Positions 48,136 through 60,333 of a stretch of DNA of 64,000 bases are shown piece after piece. Position numbers and translations under genes: made by a program. Positions within the stretch are counted from its first letter, which is position 1. Every line of letters begins with the position of its first letter. The DNA comes from Acanthacorydalis orientalis (lineage: Eukaryota; Arthropoda; Insecta; Megaloptera; Corydalidae): positions 24,620,608 through 24,684,607 of the forward strand of contig CM068314.1 in the NCBI GenBank assembly GCA_034766995.1, written 5' to 3'. The notes beneath the pieces were generated by a model. It searched no databases, had not been told where the DNA came from, and was given only the letters and a program-made list of their open reading frames with translations.

Positions 48136-50472
48136 ACCTCAACAAAAATACTACTTAAAATTATATAATTAAGCTTATATATGTTTTTTACTCATTTATC
48201 GACATAATTAATATATAATTTCATTAGTACTCATCATTCAAAATTGTGTGTTATATTATCTACTTTTATTATTTAACATTCAATAAAATTGAATTAGACT
48301 CCAGTCGGAAATTAAATTATACGACGAAAAGAGGAAAAAAGTGATAAATTTACTTATTAGAAATTCAATTCTGCTTTCACTACCTTTTTCAAACAAATTA
48401 TACAAAAAATTCTCAGTTGACAAAGATATAAAATTAGTATATACACCACAGTAACCCTTTTAAACAAATAAAAAAAATCAATAGAGCACTCAATTATTTT
48501 TAAAATGTATGTCACGTACTTTTATTTTTTTTATTGCTGCTCGGAATTCTTTATAATGGAATTTTTTGGAGTGAAAGATACATTATATATTGTGTACATA
48601 TATTTTATAAAAGTTGTAAAAAAATATATATAAAGAGGATGTAATATTCATAAATATTCGAATATTTAAATTATAAATATGTAGAATTAGTAAAAATAGT
48701 GTCAATATGAATGATAAGCATTCTAGAAACTTAATATTTACTTATAGTCGTTCTGTCTAATAAAATCTCAATTAATATGCATTAAAGTAGCATATGCTAG
48801 CAAAGTACAATAGATTCAGTAAACACTGAAATTGTGTGATCCAATTAATAAAGTTATTTCCGATAAGCTAGAGTAATTTACATAATCCTCTTAAGAGTTG
48901 GTCCTCTATTCATATTTGATGAAGGACTTTACAATTTGATCTATTTTATAATCCTCTAGGTGTATGTTACACGCATATACTTCACAACAATGTCACCTTG
49001 TGTGCAGAAACGATATCGTTTGCACATTCGAAAATGTTTAAAATATTATATATATATATATATACACACATTAATATTTAAGAATAAAAAACAAGTGTTT
49101 AATATATAAATCTTCTATGTAAAATGATTCATTTTTGAGAAACTTTTCTTAAAAAAATACATAGAACTTTTTGAAAATCATATATTTTTTTGTTAAACTG
49201 AAAATTGAATTCTGATTTAAAATACTTTTTCTATATTACAATTTTTTAATTGCTTTTAAATAATAACAAATCAATTTCTATTGGAATGAAAAAACATATT
49301 AGAATTTGTTTATGAGTGAAGATCTACAAAAAATTACTAATAATAAACATCATTGTGAAAAGTATACATCAAAACGAGCATACTTTATGAATTTAAAAAA
49401 TAAGTGTTATTTTTAAGTTAATTCGAAAAAATCTATTTTATACATTTAACTTAAATAACAAACCTTATGCCAATAGACCTCTTCCACTGATTTCGAGCAA
49501 CGTATGCACAAAAAAAATTTTAAAGCAAATATCACAATTGATCTAAACGCTATTACTATTCAAATAATACTTTGTGTTACTTAAGGACTGTCAGATATAT
49601 AATTGAATGTAAGAAGTTAATAGAAAGTATATATATATATACTGTGTATGCATTACGAAGAAATTAAATTAAATATTAATTTTCAGCCATATGAAAAGAA
49701 TATAATAATTTACTATGACAAAAATCCGTTATTTTGCAACCAACCCTACAAAAAAAGATAAAAGTTGATTAAAATATGTTATCTTGTTCATTATATTCGA
49801 CAGATAAAAATCGTTATATCTTGTTTTATGTGTGGAAAACTATCGCAAAAATTGCAACAATTAGATAAATATAAAAAAAGTATAACAAATTACACGAATC
49901 AGCATAATTTTTTTAATTGGTGTTCATACACATAAAAATATGGCACTTTTATTAATAAGGAAACTATGTAACAAAATTAAATAAAAAATATTAATAAATT
50001 ATTTTCTTTCTTAAATTTACAATTATTATTAATCTAAATTATATATCATTATATGCAATCTATGATAAACTGCGTAAGAAAGAGATCTTCTAATTTGAAA
50101 GATGTAATTTCTCTCTTTTTTGTGCATTTTTAACGCCTTTTCTGATATTCTAATCTTATCTGTACATTGAACTTATATGGACTTTTTTTATATTTCATAA
50201 CTACCAATAGATAATTTCTATTAATTCGTTTAGATTATTCATATTTAAATCTTTTTGTATTTTGCAAAAGATCTCTTCTCACAAGCCAAAACAACATTTT
50301 TTCCGATCAAAAATATTAAATAATTGATTATTTACCAATATAATTGTTCTGTTTATGTCCATTTTGAAGGCGATTCTCTACTTCTTAGAGTACAAGATAC
50401 AGAACAATTTTATATTACAAATTAAATTGTTCTTATACAAATGTACTTCCTGTATATATATATATATATATA

Positions 50473-50650
50473 CTAGGAGGCTTTGGCCCTGCTCGCTGCA
50501 CTAACGAACCCCCGGGCTCGCTGCGCTCAACCACTTGTCAATTATAAGCATGTACATGTAACCGAATGAAACAATAAACATTTTTTAAAACTTATTTATG
50601 TCTATATAATCATACTCGCAGATATATTGCAACTTTGCTGTTATATATAT
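50473..50650 (-). mobile_element. Helitron-like 3' end (copy A)
   Basis: On the minus strand the end reads GCAGCGAGCAGGGC, CAAA, GCCTC, then CTAG before T. It therefore has a GC stem-loop and a CTAG terminus in a TA repeat. The body shares ATGTAACCGAATGAAACAAT and AATTATAAGCATGTA with copy B in the opposite orientation. Similarity ends at a short TA repeat near 50640. Confidence 0.65.
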
Positions 50651-50848
50651 ATAAATTCCCGGTTTTTTGAAAATTTTTCCCGGAACCCAATCATGAGACA
50701 ATAATAAAAATCACATAAACACCACACACAACAACCCACACCACACATGCGGATCAATACCGAAAAGGTAAGGGCACCGCACTAATGTCAAGAACAAGGC
50801 CAAACCCGGCCCTGTACAATATTTAAGAGCAATAAAATACATTTTTAT

Positions 50849-50850
<2 letters not shown>
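50651..50850. other. Non-repetitive module between Helitron-like copies
   Basis: A unique, GC-richer segment with TTCCCGG repeated twice about 20 bases apart, and CACACACAACAACCCACACC. It may be the internal or 5' part of one of the flanking copies or an independent insert. No coding frame is seen. Confidence 0.4.

Positions 50851-50854
<4 letters not shown>

Positions 50855-50881
<27 letters not shown>
50855..50881. repeat. (TA)n within Helitron-like cluster
   Basis: About 13 units between the central module and copy B. Confidence 0.9.
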
Positions 50882-50886
<5 letters not shown>

Positions 50887-51114
50887 CTTATCCACAAAAA
50901 AATGTTGAGTTTCATGGTACCCAAATATGTGTATCTCATATATAAAACAGCAACATTTCAATCGGTCTGCAATAATGATTATAGACATAAATGAGTTTTA
51001 AAAAATATATTTATTGTTTCATTCGGTTACATATACATGCTTATAATTGATAAGTGGTTGAGCACAGTGGGTCCGGGGGTTGGTAAGCGTAGCGACCAGG
51101 GGCAAATCCCTCTA

Positions 51115-51115
<1 letters not shown>
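50880..51115 (+). mobile_element. Helitron-like 3' end (copy B)
   Basis: It ends GGGGGTTGGTAAGCGTAGCG, ACCAGGGGCAAATCCCTCTAG (read as two parts), then T. GGGGCAAATCCC forms a terminal stem-loop and CTAG is the terminus. It is about 170 bases similar to copy A reversed and shares TTTGGGTACCATG-type sequence with copies C and D. The end lies in a long TA repeat. Confidence 0.65.
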
Positions 51116-51166
<51 letters not shown>

Positions 51167-51190
51167 TTATATATATATATATATATATAT
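51116..51190. repeat. Long (TA)n microsatellite
   Basis: About 75 bases of TA with TTTATATA interruptions, directly after the CTAG end. Confidence 0.95.
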
Positions 51191-51191
51191 A

Positions 51192-51336
51192 TTAGTATGC
51201 CTATGTACTCATTATCGCAGACAGATTACAAAGTGTTATTTTATACATGTGATAAACATATTTGGTGCCATAGAAACCTCCATGTCATAAATAAATAAGT
51301 CGATGTCATCAAATTTTTTGTGGATAATTTTGTATG

Positions 51337-51339
<3 letters not shown>
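51192..51339 (-). mobile_element. Helitron-like internal fragment (copy C)
   Basis: Matches the internal part of copy B reversed: TATCGCAGACAGATTACAAA, TTTGGTGCCATAGAAACC and TTTTTTGTGGATAA. The GC-rich CTAG end is missing, replaced by TA repeat. Confidence 0.55.
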
Positions 51340-51370
<31 letters not shown>

Positions 51371-51397
51371 TATATAGAGAGAGAGAGAGAGAGAGAT
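51340..51397. repeat. (TA)n-(GA)n compound microsatellite
   Basis: TA run with one AAATA break, then about 10 GA units. Confidence 0.95.
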
Positions 51398-52139
51398 AAA
51401 ATGTATATATAATTCAAATTTTAAAAGTTTGAAAAAAGATACAAATAATTTATTGAAATGTATAATGTGTAGGAAATATTACAAAGTGATCATGAAATAA
51501 ATTAAAAATAATGACATACTAATTGCAACGAGAATAAAATGTATGTACTAAAATACAATAACGATAAATATCTTCTCATAATTTATACTCGTAGCTATAA
51601 TACTGTTTTCTGCATCGTCTGCTAGAAAACAATCAAAGAATAATTGATAATTGAAATAATTGAGGTCACATCAGTATTGTTCGATGTTCAAATACATGAA
51701 AAGATTAATGTCTCCTGTAAAAATAAATTAGTAGATTTAACAAAACAAATTATGTACATTGGTCGCACGCGACGTATTGATTTTTAAATAAAAATCAAAT
51801 AAAGTCTCTCACAACATTCTGCATTTCCCCCAATAAAAAACATTTAATTGTGCATAAATAGTTGAAATACAATGAATGTGACTTGTGACTTGACGTACTT
51901 TTAATTGTACGATGATTTTATTTATATTCTTCATAACGTTTATTGTGGGATGTTAATTGTACGAATCATTTATTTTACAATAGTAGATTTACAAAAGGGT
52001 ACATTTTATTTATCTATAGTGGAATAAAAAATACGCAACAATATCTACTTTATATGTACAAAACTGCAATATACCTCATAAAAGGATAATTATTTTATAA
52101 TATATATATATATATATAAAAATCAATTTTATAAAATAA

Positions 52140-52203
52140 ATAGTTGCAAATAAAAAATAGCAAATAAAAATAGTTGCAAATTCATTTTGCAAATAAAAAA
52201 TAT
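52140..52203. repeat. Short minisatellite
   Basis: About three units related to TAGTTGCAAATAAAAAATAG, imperfectly repeated. Confidence 0.75.
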
Positions 52204-53463
52204 AAAAAGGAGCACGAAAAATAATTATTTGCACATATCTAATAAAATCATTAAAACAAAATGACTACATTTTAATTAAATAATATTTTTTGGACAAAAC
52301 CCAAAATATTTTTATAAACAAATTCATATTACTTTTAGTTTCTTTGAAGTTACAATTATTAAATTAACAGTAAATGAGTAACACAAAAATCAACATCATA
52401 AATCACAAATCAACACATAGAAAACAATTTCAAAACGTTATAAGGTTCATTATACCTGTACACAAAAGAATCGAATGATTTTCTTCATACATTTTATTAA
52501 TAAAGAAAATCTAATTCCGTTTTCCTTCCATAAAAAGGCGCATCTATTCGAACTGAGATTTTTTAACATGCCAATTAAAACATTCTCTAACATAAATTCA
52601 ATATGGAAAATTTTATCAAGTTTTATTAAATAATACTTTACAAAGCATCACTTCATTTTTTACTTGTTTGATGTTTCAGTGCTCAAGGCGGTCATTTTGC
52701 GCGGTAATTGTTTATATATATATATATACACACAAATCTGTTATTTTACATGTTTTTATTTTAATTTTTGAATGCATTTTTCAACTTCAGTACATTTAAT
52801 GATATTAATTCAAAACACTGTTTAACAGGACAAAATTAATAAGTTATTAATTTAAGACTTTGTTAAATTTCAAAATATATTTATCAAAAAAAAAAGTGAT
52901 TAACCTAGAATAAACTTGAATTATAATACACATTAACTACTTTTTTCAAATGAGAGTTATTTTTCTAATTAACTTCTTACAATAATCACTTGTCAAAGTT
53001 TTGAGACACGCCATCAAAAACATTTTTTTATTAATCTGCAAATAACGTGATATTAAATCATATTACTATTAAGAAGTTGCGATAAGTTTATTTAAGTTCG
53101 ATTACATTTTTTTTTCAAGTTATTACATTTAAACCGTGGACGTATGGCATACGTATTGGAATTCATATTCCCTTTTCGTTCAATCAATCAATCAACCAGG
53201 CAGAGAATTTATTTCATTCATAAAAAAGTAATTTATCAAAGTTGAATAGGGCTTGCGTTATAACTGAATAAACTAATATTGGGACGAAATATTGATGTTT
53301 AATAGTTAGATCTACTTTATTAATGTTTCGTTACGTAATGTAAAAAAAATCGATAAAGAGAGCATTTTCATACATAAAAACATTTCGAGCAGAACAATCT
53401 TTGAACAATAACTTTTACACCAACACATACATCAATATTTTTTATTTTATCTATACATGTGAA

Positions 53464-53530
<67 letters not shown>
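53464..53530. repeat. (GT)n-(AT)n compound microsatellite
   Basis: About 12 GT units, then about 22 AT units. Confidence 0.95.
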
Positions 53531-53533
<3 letters not shown>

Positions 53534-53699
53534 ATTTCTTATAATTAAAGAGCTCAATGCAATTAATTGTTTGGAATTTGGTATTGATTGATTTAGTCAT
53601 AGGTAGCGTAAGAAATGATGCAAAAAATATGTTTGAGGAGATTTTAACATAAATGGAACTTTATTGTCAGTTTTATGATCGATGATCCCGTTTTTTTTA

Positions 53700-54860
53700 A
53701 AAAAAATAAAAACAATATTCAAACGACACTTTTAATTTTATTATACGAATATATGCAGAGAGATTTAATTCCCACATAAACTTAATATTTGGTGGACCCT
53801 CCTCTTGATTTTATTGCGGCTTTAATCCGTTGCGGTACGGAATTCAGTACTTCCTCGATAAAATCTTTAATCAATCCTTCGTTCCATCCTTTTTCTAACT
53901 CTGATTTCAATTTACTTATTGTACTCATGTTCGTTTTACTCATTCTATATTTTATCATACCCCAGGTATTTTCTATTGGATTGAAATCAGGACTATTCCT
54001 AGCCACGGCAATGTTGTAACTACAAGTTTTTGTCAGTAAATGGTTACCTATGGCATATTAACAGGAACACTTAATTTTTTATAAAAAATCTTATTAACAA
54101 TGAATAAAATTCTAAATAAAAACTAAAAGTTATCTTATGTGACTTATGGCTTGTTGAAGAATCATGTTGGAAGATTAGGGGGTCGCAATGTGAAAAATGA
54201 TTACCCATCGAAGGTAAAAACTAGTATTTAGAATTTTTTGTACTCTTTTCCATTAATAGAAATAAATAGTATAAATGTAAACTGTAATAAAGTCATTCAG
54301 ACGCACCAATTGGCCAAGACCATTATAAGAAAAACATCCCAAAATTATTTGGGTTTGAGAGTACTTTACAGTTTTCTGGGTGCACTTTTCTAAAAAAATT
54401 TCTCCACTTCGTCGTCGCATGTACTAAAAACTGTCAGAGTAAAAGAGGTTAATTTTCGATTCGTTGGAAAACATTATGACTTTTCAGCAATCCAATGATA
54501 TCCAACTTGCATGGGTTCTTGCCCAGTTTAAGCAATCTTTTTTTATTTAAATTTTCATCATAGAAATTGTTTTTCGGCAGGTCTTCGTGCATGTAATCAT
54601 TCTCCGTCAATCGCCTCCGAACAGTTTCAATACTTATGTTAACAGAAAATCGATTGGATAGTTCTGCTCTTATTTTTGTAGCTGTTTGATATCGATCTTG
54701 TTAAGATATACGAATTAACAAGACGATCTTCTCTCTCAGTGATCCTTTTAACTTCACCAGATCCTTTTTTTCGATCTTCTGTACCCAATTCTCTCTTTTT
54801 TCAAAATTCTTGTCACTGATAAACTTAACTATGTCAAACCCCCAGCATTCAATTAATTAG
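53700..54860 (-). mobile_element. Tc1-like transposon relic
   Basis: Extent is inferred from coding similarity. The 5' side carries CACTGATAAACTTAACTATG and GTCAAACCCCC (as read on the plus strand), which may be the terminal repeat region. A matching 3' end was not confidently found near 53.65-53.70 kb. Confidence 0.65.
53782..54820 (-). pseudogene. Tc1-like (DD34E-type) transposase relic
   Basis: Cut-and-paste transposase of the Tc1 branch, in several frames. N-terminal side: ITEREDRLVNSYIL (linker region, family T.REDR) and TVRRRLTENDYMHEDLPKNN. Middle: KCTQKTVKYSQTQIILGCFS and YNGLGQLVRLND, matching the family's P..KHG.GS.M.WGCFS..G.G. LIFQHDSSTSHKSHK holds the second catalytic D. The C-terminus is an intact 74-codon frame, ARNSPDFNPIENTWGMIKYR through IKAAIKSRGGSTKY, with the catalytic glutamate in PIEN. 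The first D is not identifiable. Stops and frameshifts are numerous upstream of 54006, so it is inactive. The glutamate separates it from all the mariner relics here. Confidence 0.88.
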
Positions 54861-55052
54861 AAATTTGTTATGTACATATTACATCACATTTTGTATTTTG
54901 CAGAAGTATCTTATAAAAATGTAATTCACTCAATATAAATATAAACTGTAATATAAATATTTTATTCAGATGTGTACAAAATTCTTATTAGGAAACGAAG
55001 TACTACTGATACTATTACTTTTACTAGTTAATTGAAAAAAATGCTTGTGTGT

Positions 55053-55059
<7 letters not shown>

Positions 55060-55096
<37 letters not shown>
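55060..55096. repeat. (TA)n microsatellite
   Basis: About 18 units. Confidence 0.9.
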
Positions 55097-55100
<4 letters not shown>

Positions 55101-55253
55101 CGTAATAACATAAAATCACTTTCAACATTATACAATTGAACACAATCCGAAGACAAATATTCTGCTAATACTCACGTTAATCTACAGAAACTACAAACAA
55201 TTGACAAAAAGAAAAGAGCAAACATTGAAAATACCAAAAATTCCTTTATATAA

Positions 55254-55320
55254 CATCTCTGTATATAAAACTTAAAATCTCTGTATATAAAACTTACCAC
55301 GAAAATCTCTGTGAATTAAA
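55254..55320 (+). repeat. Short tandem repeat, 21-base unit
   Basis: ATCTCTGTATATAAAACTTA occurs twice in tandem, followed by a partial third copy (AATCTCTGTGAATTAAA). Confidence 0.8.
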
Positions 55321-56929
55321 GTTCCAAGCGAAAACATAAAACTGATTCATCGATGGTCACTTAGCCTCGCCCCACAAAAACGTTTAATGTATCCGGGCGA
55401 AAACAAATAAAATGCGGACGGACAAAAATACAGTTCACGGTGTACACAATAACAATAGATAAAAAACTGTCTCCACAACAAATCATAAAAAAAAACAGTG
55501 TCACACGCGCAGAACAGCAAAAAGTAAAAGCGTCTATTCTCCTTTTTGTTATGGCCCATCCACCATAAATAACGTCTTCTGCTAAACGACAACTTCAACA
55601 ATTTATCTGAAATGTGTATGACAAGTTGTGTATATCGGAACCCAATATAGTGTATTGAACACTTTCTGTAGAACGATTTATTTTTGAAAAAAAAATCTAA
55701 ACATAATACATTATATCAAAAAGTTTGCGTATTACGAAAAAGTTTATTTATATGTAAAAAGATTTATAAATGTGTATTATTTGTAACTCGTTGAATAATG
55801 GTTCTATGCAAACAATGAACTTTTTGTCACGTTTAAATGACAATAGTATATTTTAAATTAATATACAGTTGTGTTTCTTTATACACAATCTAAAAACTAA
55901 TCCGAAACGAACAAGCCTATTGCAGCCTATTGTATTCTCAAACAAGTATTAATATATAATCGAATTTAATCCTTTTAAAACACAAACAAATATAATAAGT
56001 ACTTCATTATTTTTACCCGATATATTTAATACGTACTTTATATCATGAATTTCAAATCATTAAAAAAGACAAACGTTTGGTATTCCAATTAATTTAATTA
56101 ACTATATCAAAAAATTTAATTTATATTAAAAATTTCCATAGCTGAAAATTCAATTAGTACTTCATTTTTCTACACAAAAAGAAATAATTTTATAACGAGA
56201 AGAAATCAAACTAATAATAGTGTTTATCTAAATCAATAACTATCAACAACAAAACTACATAATGGTAAAATAATCATTTATTTCCAAAATCTATAAGATA
56301 AAATTTGACGAAATACTTAGGAAAAATATTTTTAGGTGACTGAACCACCACGACAACAATATCTAAAAATTCAGCATTAAAAAAAAAATTAAAAATTGTA
56401 ACATTTGATTGATATTCATAAGAATACAATAGTCTAATAAACTTTATAATTTTATTTATAAACAACATTATTTATTATATTTTTCAAGTTAAAAAAAAAT
56501 AAGAATTATGATCACTGTTTACATTTGTTTACTTGATCTAATAGAAGTAATTAATATATATATGTATGTATGTATAGAATATAGAAGTAACAAAAAAATT
56601 ATTTTAGTTTGAGCTTTAATGCTATCATCCCGCAAAAAATATATTTTCAACAGTGTCAGACTGTAACGATGTATACCCTTGTTATAAGTCAAAATTTACA
56701 TAAGGAATTAAGTTAATTATCCGTTTATATCTTGTTTTTACATTTATAAACACGAAAATAAATACAAAGGTTACATTTGTGGCGCACTAACATAAAAAAA
56801 ATTAATAACAAAATATGCAAATCGTATTAACGTAATTAAAGCCGGTAACAAAAACAATTTCACCATCGTGAATAATTCACAAAAAGCAATATTAATGCGA
56901 AATTGTAACGTTTTGTTGGGAATTAAATA

Positions 56930-57170
56930 CTCGTCACTGTGTGAAAATACGATGAAGTGCGCTCGATGTCGCGCCCTGCTGCGAACCAATTCCCGTAGGA
57001 TCACGAGGTGACGGCCGGTAATGCAGGCTGCGAATTAATGCTAGTGCGTTTGTTGATAAAAGCACGGCGGGACTGGAGGGTTTTTTTTTTGTGTAGCCGC
57101 GGAAGTGTGTCAGGGATTTGGGGATTTGTGAGTGTGTTTTGAAACGGCCCGTTCCATAGGATTTTCAAGA
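56930..57170. other. GC-richer island, unassigned
   Basis: Stands out from AT-rich flanks (CGATGTCGCGCCCTGCTGCG, AGGTGACGGCCGGTAATGC, GTAGCCGCGGAAGTG). No long frame or repeat is recognised. Could be a conserved regulatory segment, an untranslated exon or an old insert. Confidence 0.3.
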
Positions 57171-57713
57171 TAAAGGATTCTCTCGATGACTGATTGTTTT
57201 CTTTCGTATAATGGTTTTAATGCCCTTATACAATGAATAATAAATGTTATTCGCGCAAAAATTATATCATTTATCAAATGGCATTAATGGATTATTATGA
57301 TCGACTTGTGATAAATACGTTCTGATCTTACATTCTTTTTACGATGTCGTTACGCAAACAATAACAAAGATGATCAGCTGATACAGAGATCTTTTATACA
57401 GATAATGTGACATATTCAACTGATTTATATTCACAGGATATATCCGTAATTTATTTATTTATATCATTTTGAAATAAGACTAAAGCTCATCTAACATATT
57501 TTTACCATGATAATAATATACTAGCACACAATCGTATTTAAACAACACTAATTGATAAAAATCATTTCATCATTACTTACTAATCTTTTCTTTTTATTTA
57601 TTAAAAATTACAACATACGTTAAAAAAAAGTATGAATGAAATAAACTTATATTTTTTTCTAGTTAATGCATAAATAAACTTGACCATATGTTCTAAAACT
57701 TTATTTTTTCTAG

Positions 57714-57748
57714 AGGGAACTTATCACATTTTATATTTCACATTAAAG
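57714..57748 (+). other. Candidate 35-bp microexon
   Basis: TTTATTTTTTCTAG precedes and GTAAGTTTTT follows a 35-base segment ending AAAG. Two frames are open. Chance is a serious alternative in AT-rich DNA. Confidence 0.15.
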
Positions 57749-58556
57749 GTAAGTTTTTAAATATAAATTATATAATTGTTAAAAATAAATAATACTGTGT
57801 TTGTATTGATAAGTTATAAAACATCATATGAAAGAAAAACGGTTATAATTTTTATCATCATACTTCAAATACACGACAGTTTGGAACACTGAAACGTAAA
57901 TAATTGTTCTTATATTATCCACATAAATATATAGAATTACTTTCGTCTGAATTCTGTAAAATAAATATCAAATGTGATCGAGTACACAAACTATATTTGT
58001 ACAACATAGCAAATATTTAACAATAAATTAATCTAATAACACTTGCGTTAAAATTTTTATTTTTCCTGGAATAATATTTATGTTCCGTTGACCTTTAACA
58101 AAACGCACCCATTAATAAAATATTTTCTTTTGTATCGCACTCACGTTGGTATGCGATAAACATATATCTATTGTTTTTTAGCACAATACACGTGCGTACG
58201 TCACGAAGAACAACATGATTTAAATAGATATACTAAATTCATGTTTATGAAATAGTATAATGCAGGGAGCTGTTGATGAAAGGTTTATACACATGTAACT
58301 AATACAAAACACGATCCATCATATAAATTTTTCAATAATGAGAGCATAGTGTGCGCAACCCACACAAAACTGCGGGCATCAGCTTAGTGCAAAATTGATT
58401 CCTTTACCTCTAGAAAAAAAATCAATAATCATATACGAACAAAATGATTAAATAGATTTACGTATTATAAGGTGTGAAAGACGAAACATAAAAAGAATAT
58501 ACTTATAAACATTACAAATAGATTTTTCATTTTCTTATATTTGTATTAAACCAACT

Positions 58557-58569
58557 TCTCTTTCTCTCT

Positions 58570-58622
<53 letters not shown>
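58557..58622. repeat. (CT)n-(TA)n compound microsatellite
   Basis: CT-rich lead-in, then about 25 TA units. Confidence 0.95.
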
Positions 58623-58628
<6 letters not shown>

Positions 58629-59209
58629 GTCTGGAATATATATTATATAGCAGTTTTGACTGAATAACTAAACAAATAATTACATACGAAAAATATCAAT
58701 AGTAATATATAAATGAAATAAGAAGCACTTATTCTAATTTGTTTAGATATTAATATTACACTTAAATTGATTCACAGCACTACCATAGTAGCACCAATAT
58801 CACATTTTATCAACAAATCTAATCGAAAATATGTCAAATACATATAGCACCGGACGATCCACTTTTTATTCTATGAAGGCACATCCCTATTTTTCGTTCC
58901 AAGAAAATAAACAGACTGCAGAGTGATTTTATATCTTTTACGCAACATGCATTTTCGTATACATGAAAATATGTTACTGGAATTTAATGACCAATAAAAA
59001 ATAGGTTTATTTTATTTTTATATATTCTGACAGCATACTGAATATATAATCTATGAATCACATAACACATAAATGAACACAACTATGAATATTCACATCG
59101 ATACATTTTAAAGTTCAAAAGGATTCAATTCCATGCGTAGAACGAGTGTGTCTAATTGAATACTTTTACATACATTTTACACTACCAAATTAACAATTAA
59201 TGAAACACA

Positions 59210-59265
59210 CACACAATATATATATATATATATATATATGACAGTATATATATATATATATATGA

Positions 59266-59307
<42 letters not shown>

Positions 59308-59310
59308 GAC
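59210..59310. repeat. (TA)n with TGACA interruptions
   Basis: Three TA blocks separated by TATGACAGTATA, TATGACACTATA and CACATATGACAG: a regular higher-order pattern of roughly 40 bases. Confidence 0.9.
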
Positions 59311-59535
59311 AGCTTATTTCTTTCTTAAATACAATGTACATATTAATTGTTTATCTTTATAAACTTCACAACAAAATATTACAATATACAAATATTATAC
59401 CTATAATGTGATTTCACATCATATTAATAAAGTTTCTTTATCAAATGTAGTTTGGTATTCTATTTAACTTTTTCATTTCATCTGAGAATAAGAGGAATAT
59501 TTCCGTAAAATATTTGCCCTTCAACACAAATACTG

Positions 59536-59539
<4 letters not shown>

Positions 59540-59597
<58 letters not shown>
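59540..59597. repeat. (TA)n microsatellite
   Basis: About 29 units. Confidence 0.95.
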
Positions 59598-59601
<4 letters not shown>

Positions 59602-59868
59602 AGCATCAATTGGAAAAAGTCGATTTTCTTTCCTAAGAAATGAATTATTCAATGCACGTACAATAAGAACAATTTTTTGCAAGAGCTTACCTGCTTCTTT
59701 TCAGAACTAATTATATTGTAACAATAAATTATCAATATACAACGGAAAAAAAATATAAAGCAGCATTGTAAAATGTAAATTTTTACGTGATTAAAATGTA
59801 CAATAAAGCTTGACTGTAAACATAACAGACTAAGAAATAAATTTATGAAAAAACCATTCCATCATTTA

Positions 59869-59871
<3 letters not shown>

Positions 59872-59912
<41 letters not shown>
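59872..59912. repeat. (TA)n microsatellite
   Basis: About 20 units. Confidence 0.95.
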
Positions 59913-59915
<3 letters not shown>

Positions 59916-60333
59916 CTAACTCATAAAATAATATTAACTAAAATATAAAAAAAAATTCTATTTAAGAAAAAATAAAAAGCCAATGAATGAATTTTCATTT
60001 TGAATTGAAGATTTATTTCAAACTTACTTCAAACTATCACATATTATAAATGGATTTATATAAAAAACGCTAGTAAAAACTTTTCTAAACCAGTAAAAGT
60101 AAAATATTTGAAAATATGGAACAGATTTTAAACAGATTGTTCTATGGTTCCATTTACGCGTTTTTATTTACGCGCAATTTTCGTGAAACTAATTTCTTGC
60201 ATAAATGGAGAGATTATAGTATTTCTCAATTAATACAATTGTGAACTATATAACTGATACTTATTCGATAAACTAATATGAGTTTTTTATTAATTTACCT
60301 GAATTTGACATATTTATGTAAGTATCGGTAATA

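Larger units (their letters stand above)
47234..50472. other. Non-coding stretch with a CpG-rich island
   Basis: Holds the island at 47600-47870, TA microsatellites at 47460 and 48081, and short ones at 49046 and 49629. From 48140 to 50450 the sequence is uniformly AT-rich with no frame or repeat that stands out. Confidence 0.5.
51398..53699. other. AT-rich non-coding stretch
   Basis: Contains a minisatellite at 52140 and microsatellites at 52101 and 53464. Nothing else is recognised. Confidence 0.55.
54861..60333. other. Non-coding stretch with several islands
   Basis: Holds TA microsatellites, a short tandem repeat at 55254, GC-richer patches at 55360-55620 and 56930-57170, and a candidate 35-bp exon at 57714. 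No frame matches a known family. Confidence 0.5.

Noticed and set aside
53789..54019. 76-codon plus-strand frame
   Set aside because: Antisense of the Tc1 C-terminus, which has the family motif SPDFNPIEN.
59664..59700. Minus-strand AAGCAG/GTAAGC donor
   Set aside because: The donor is strong, but the only nearby acceptor would give a 16-base exon without support.
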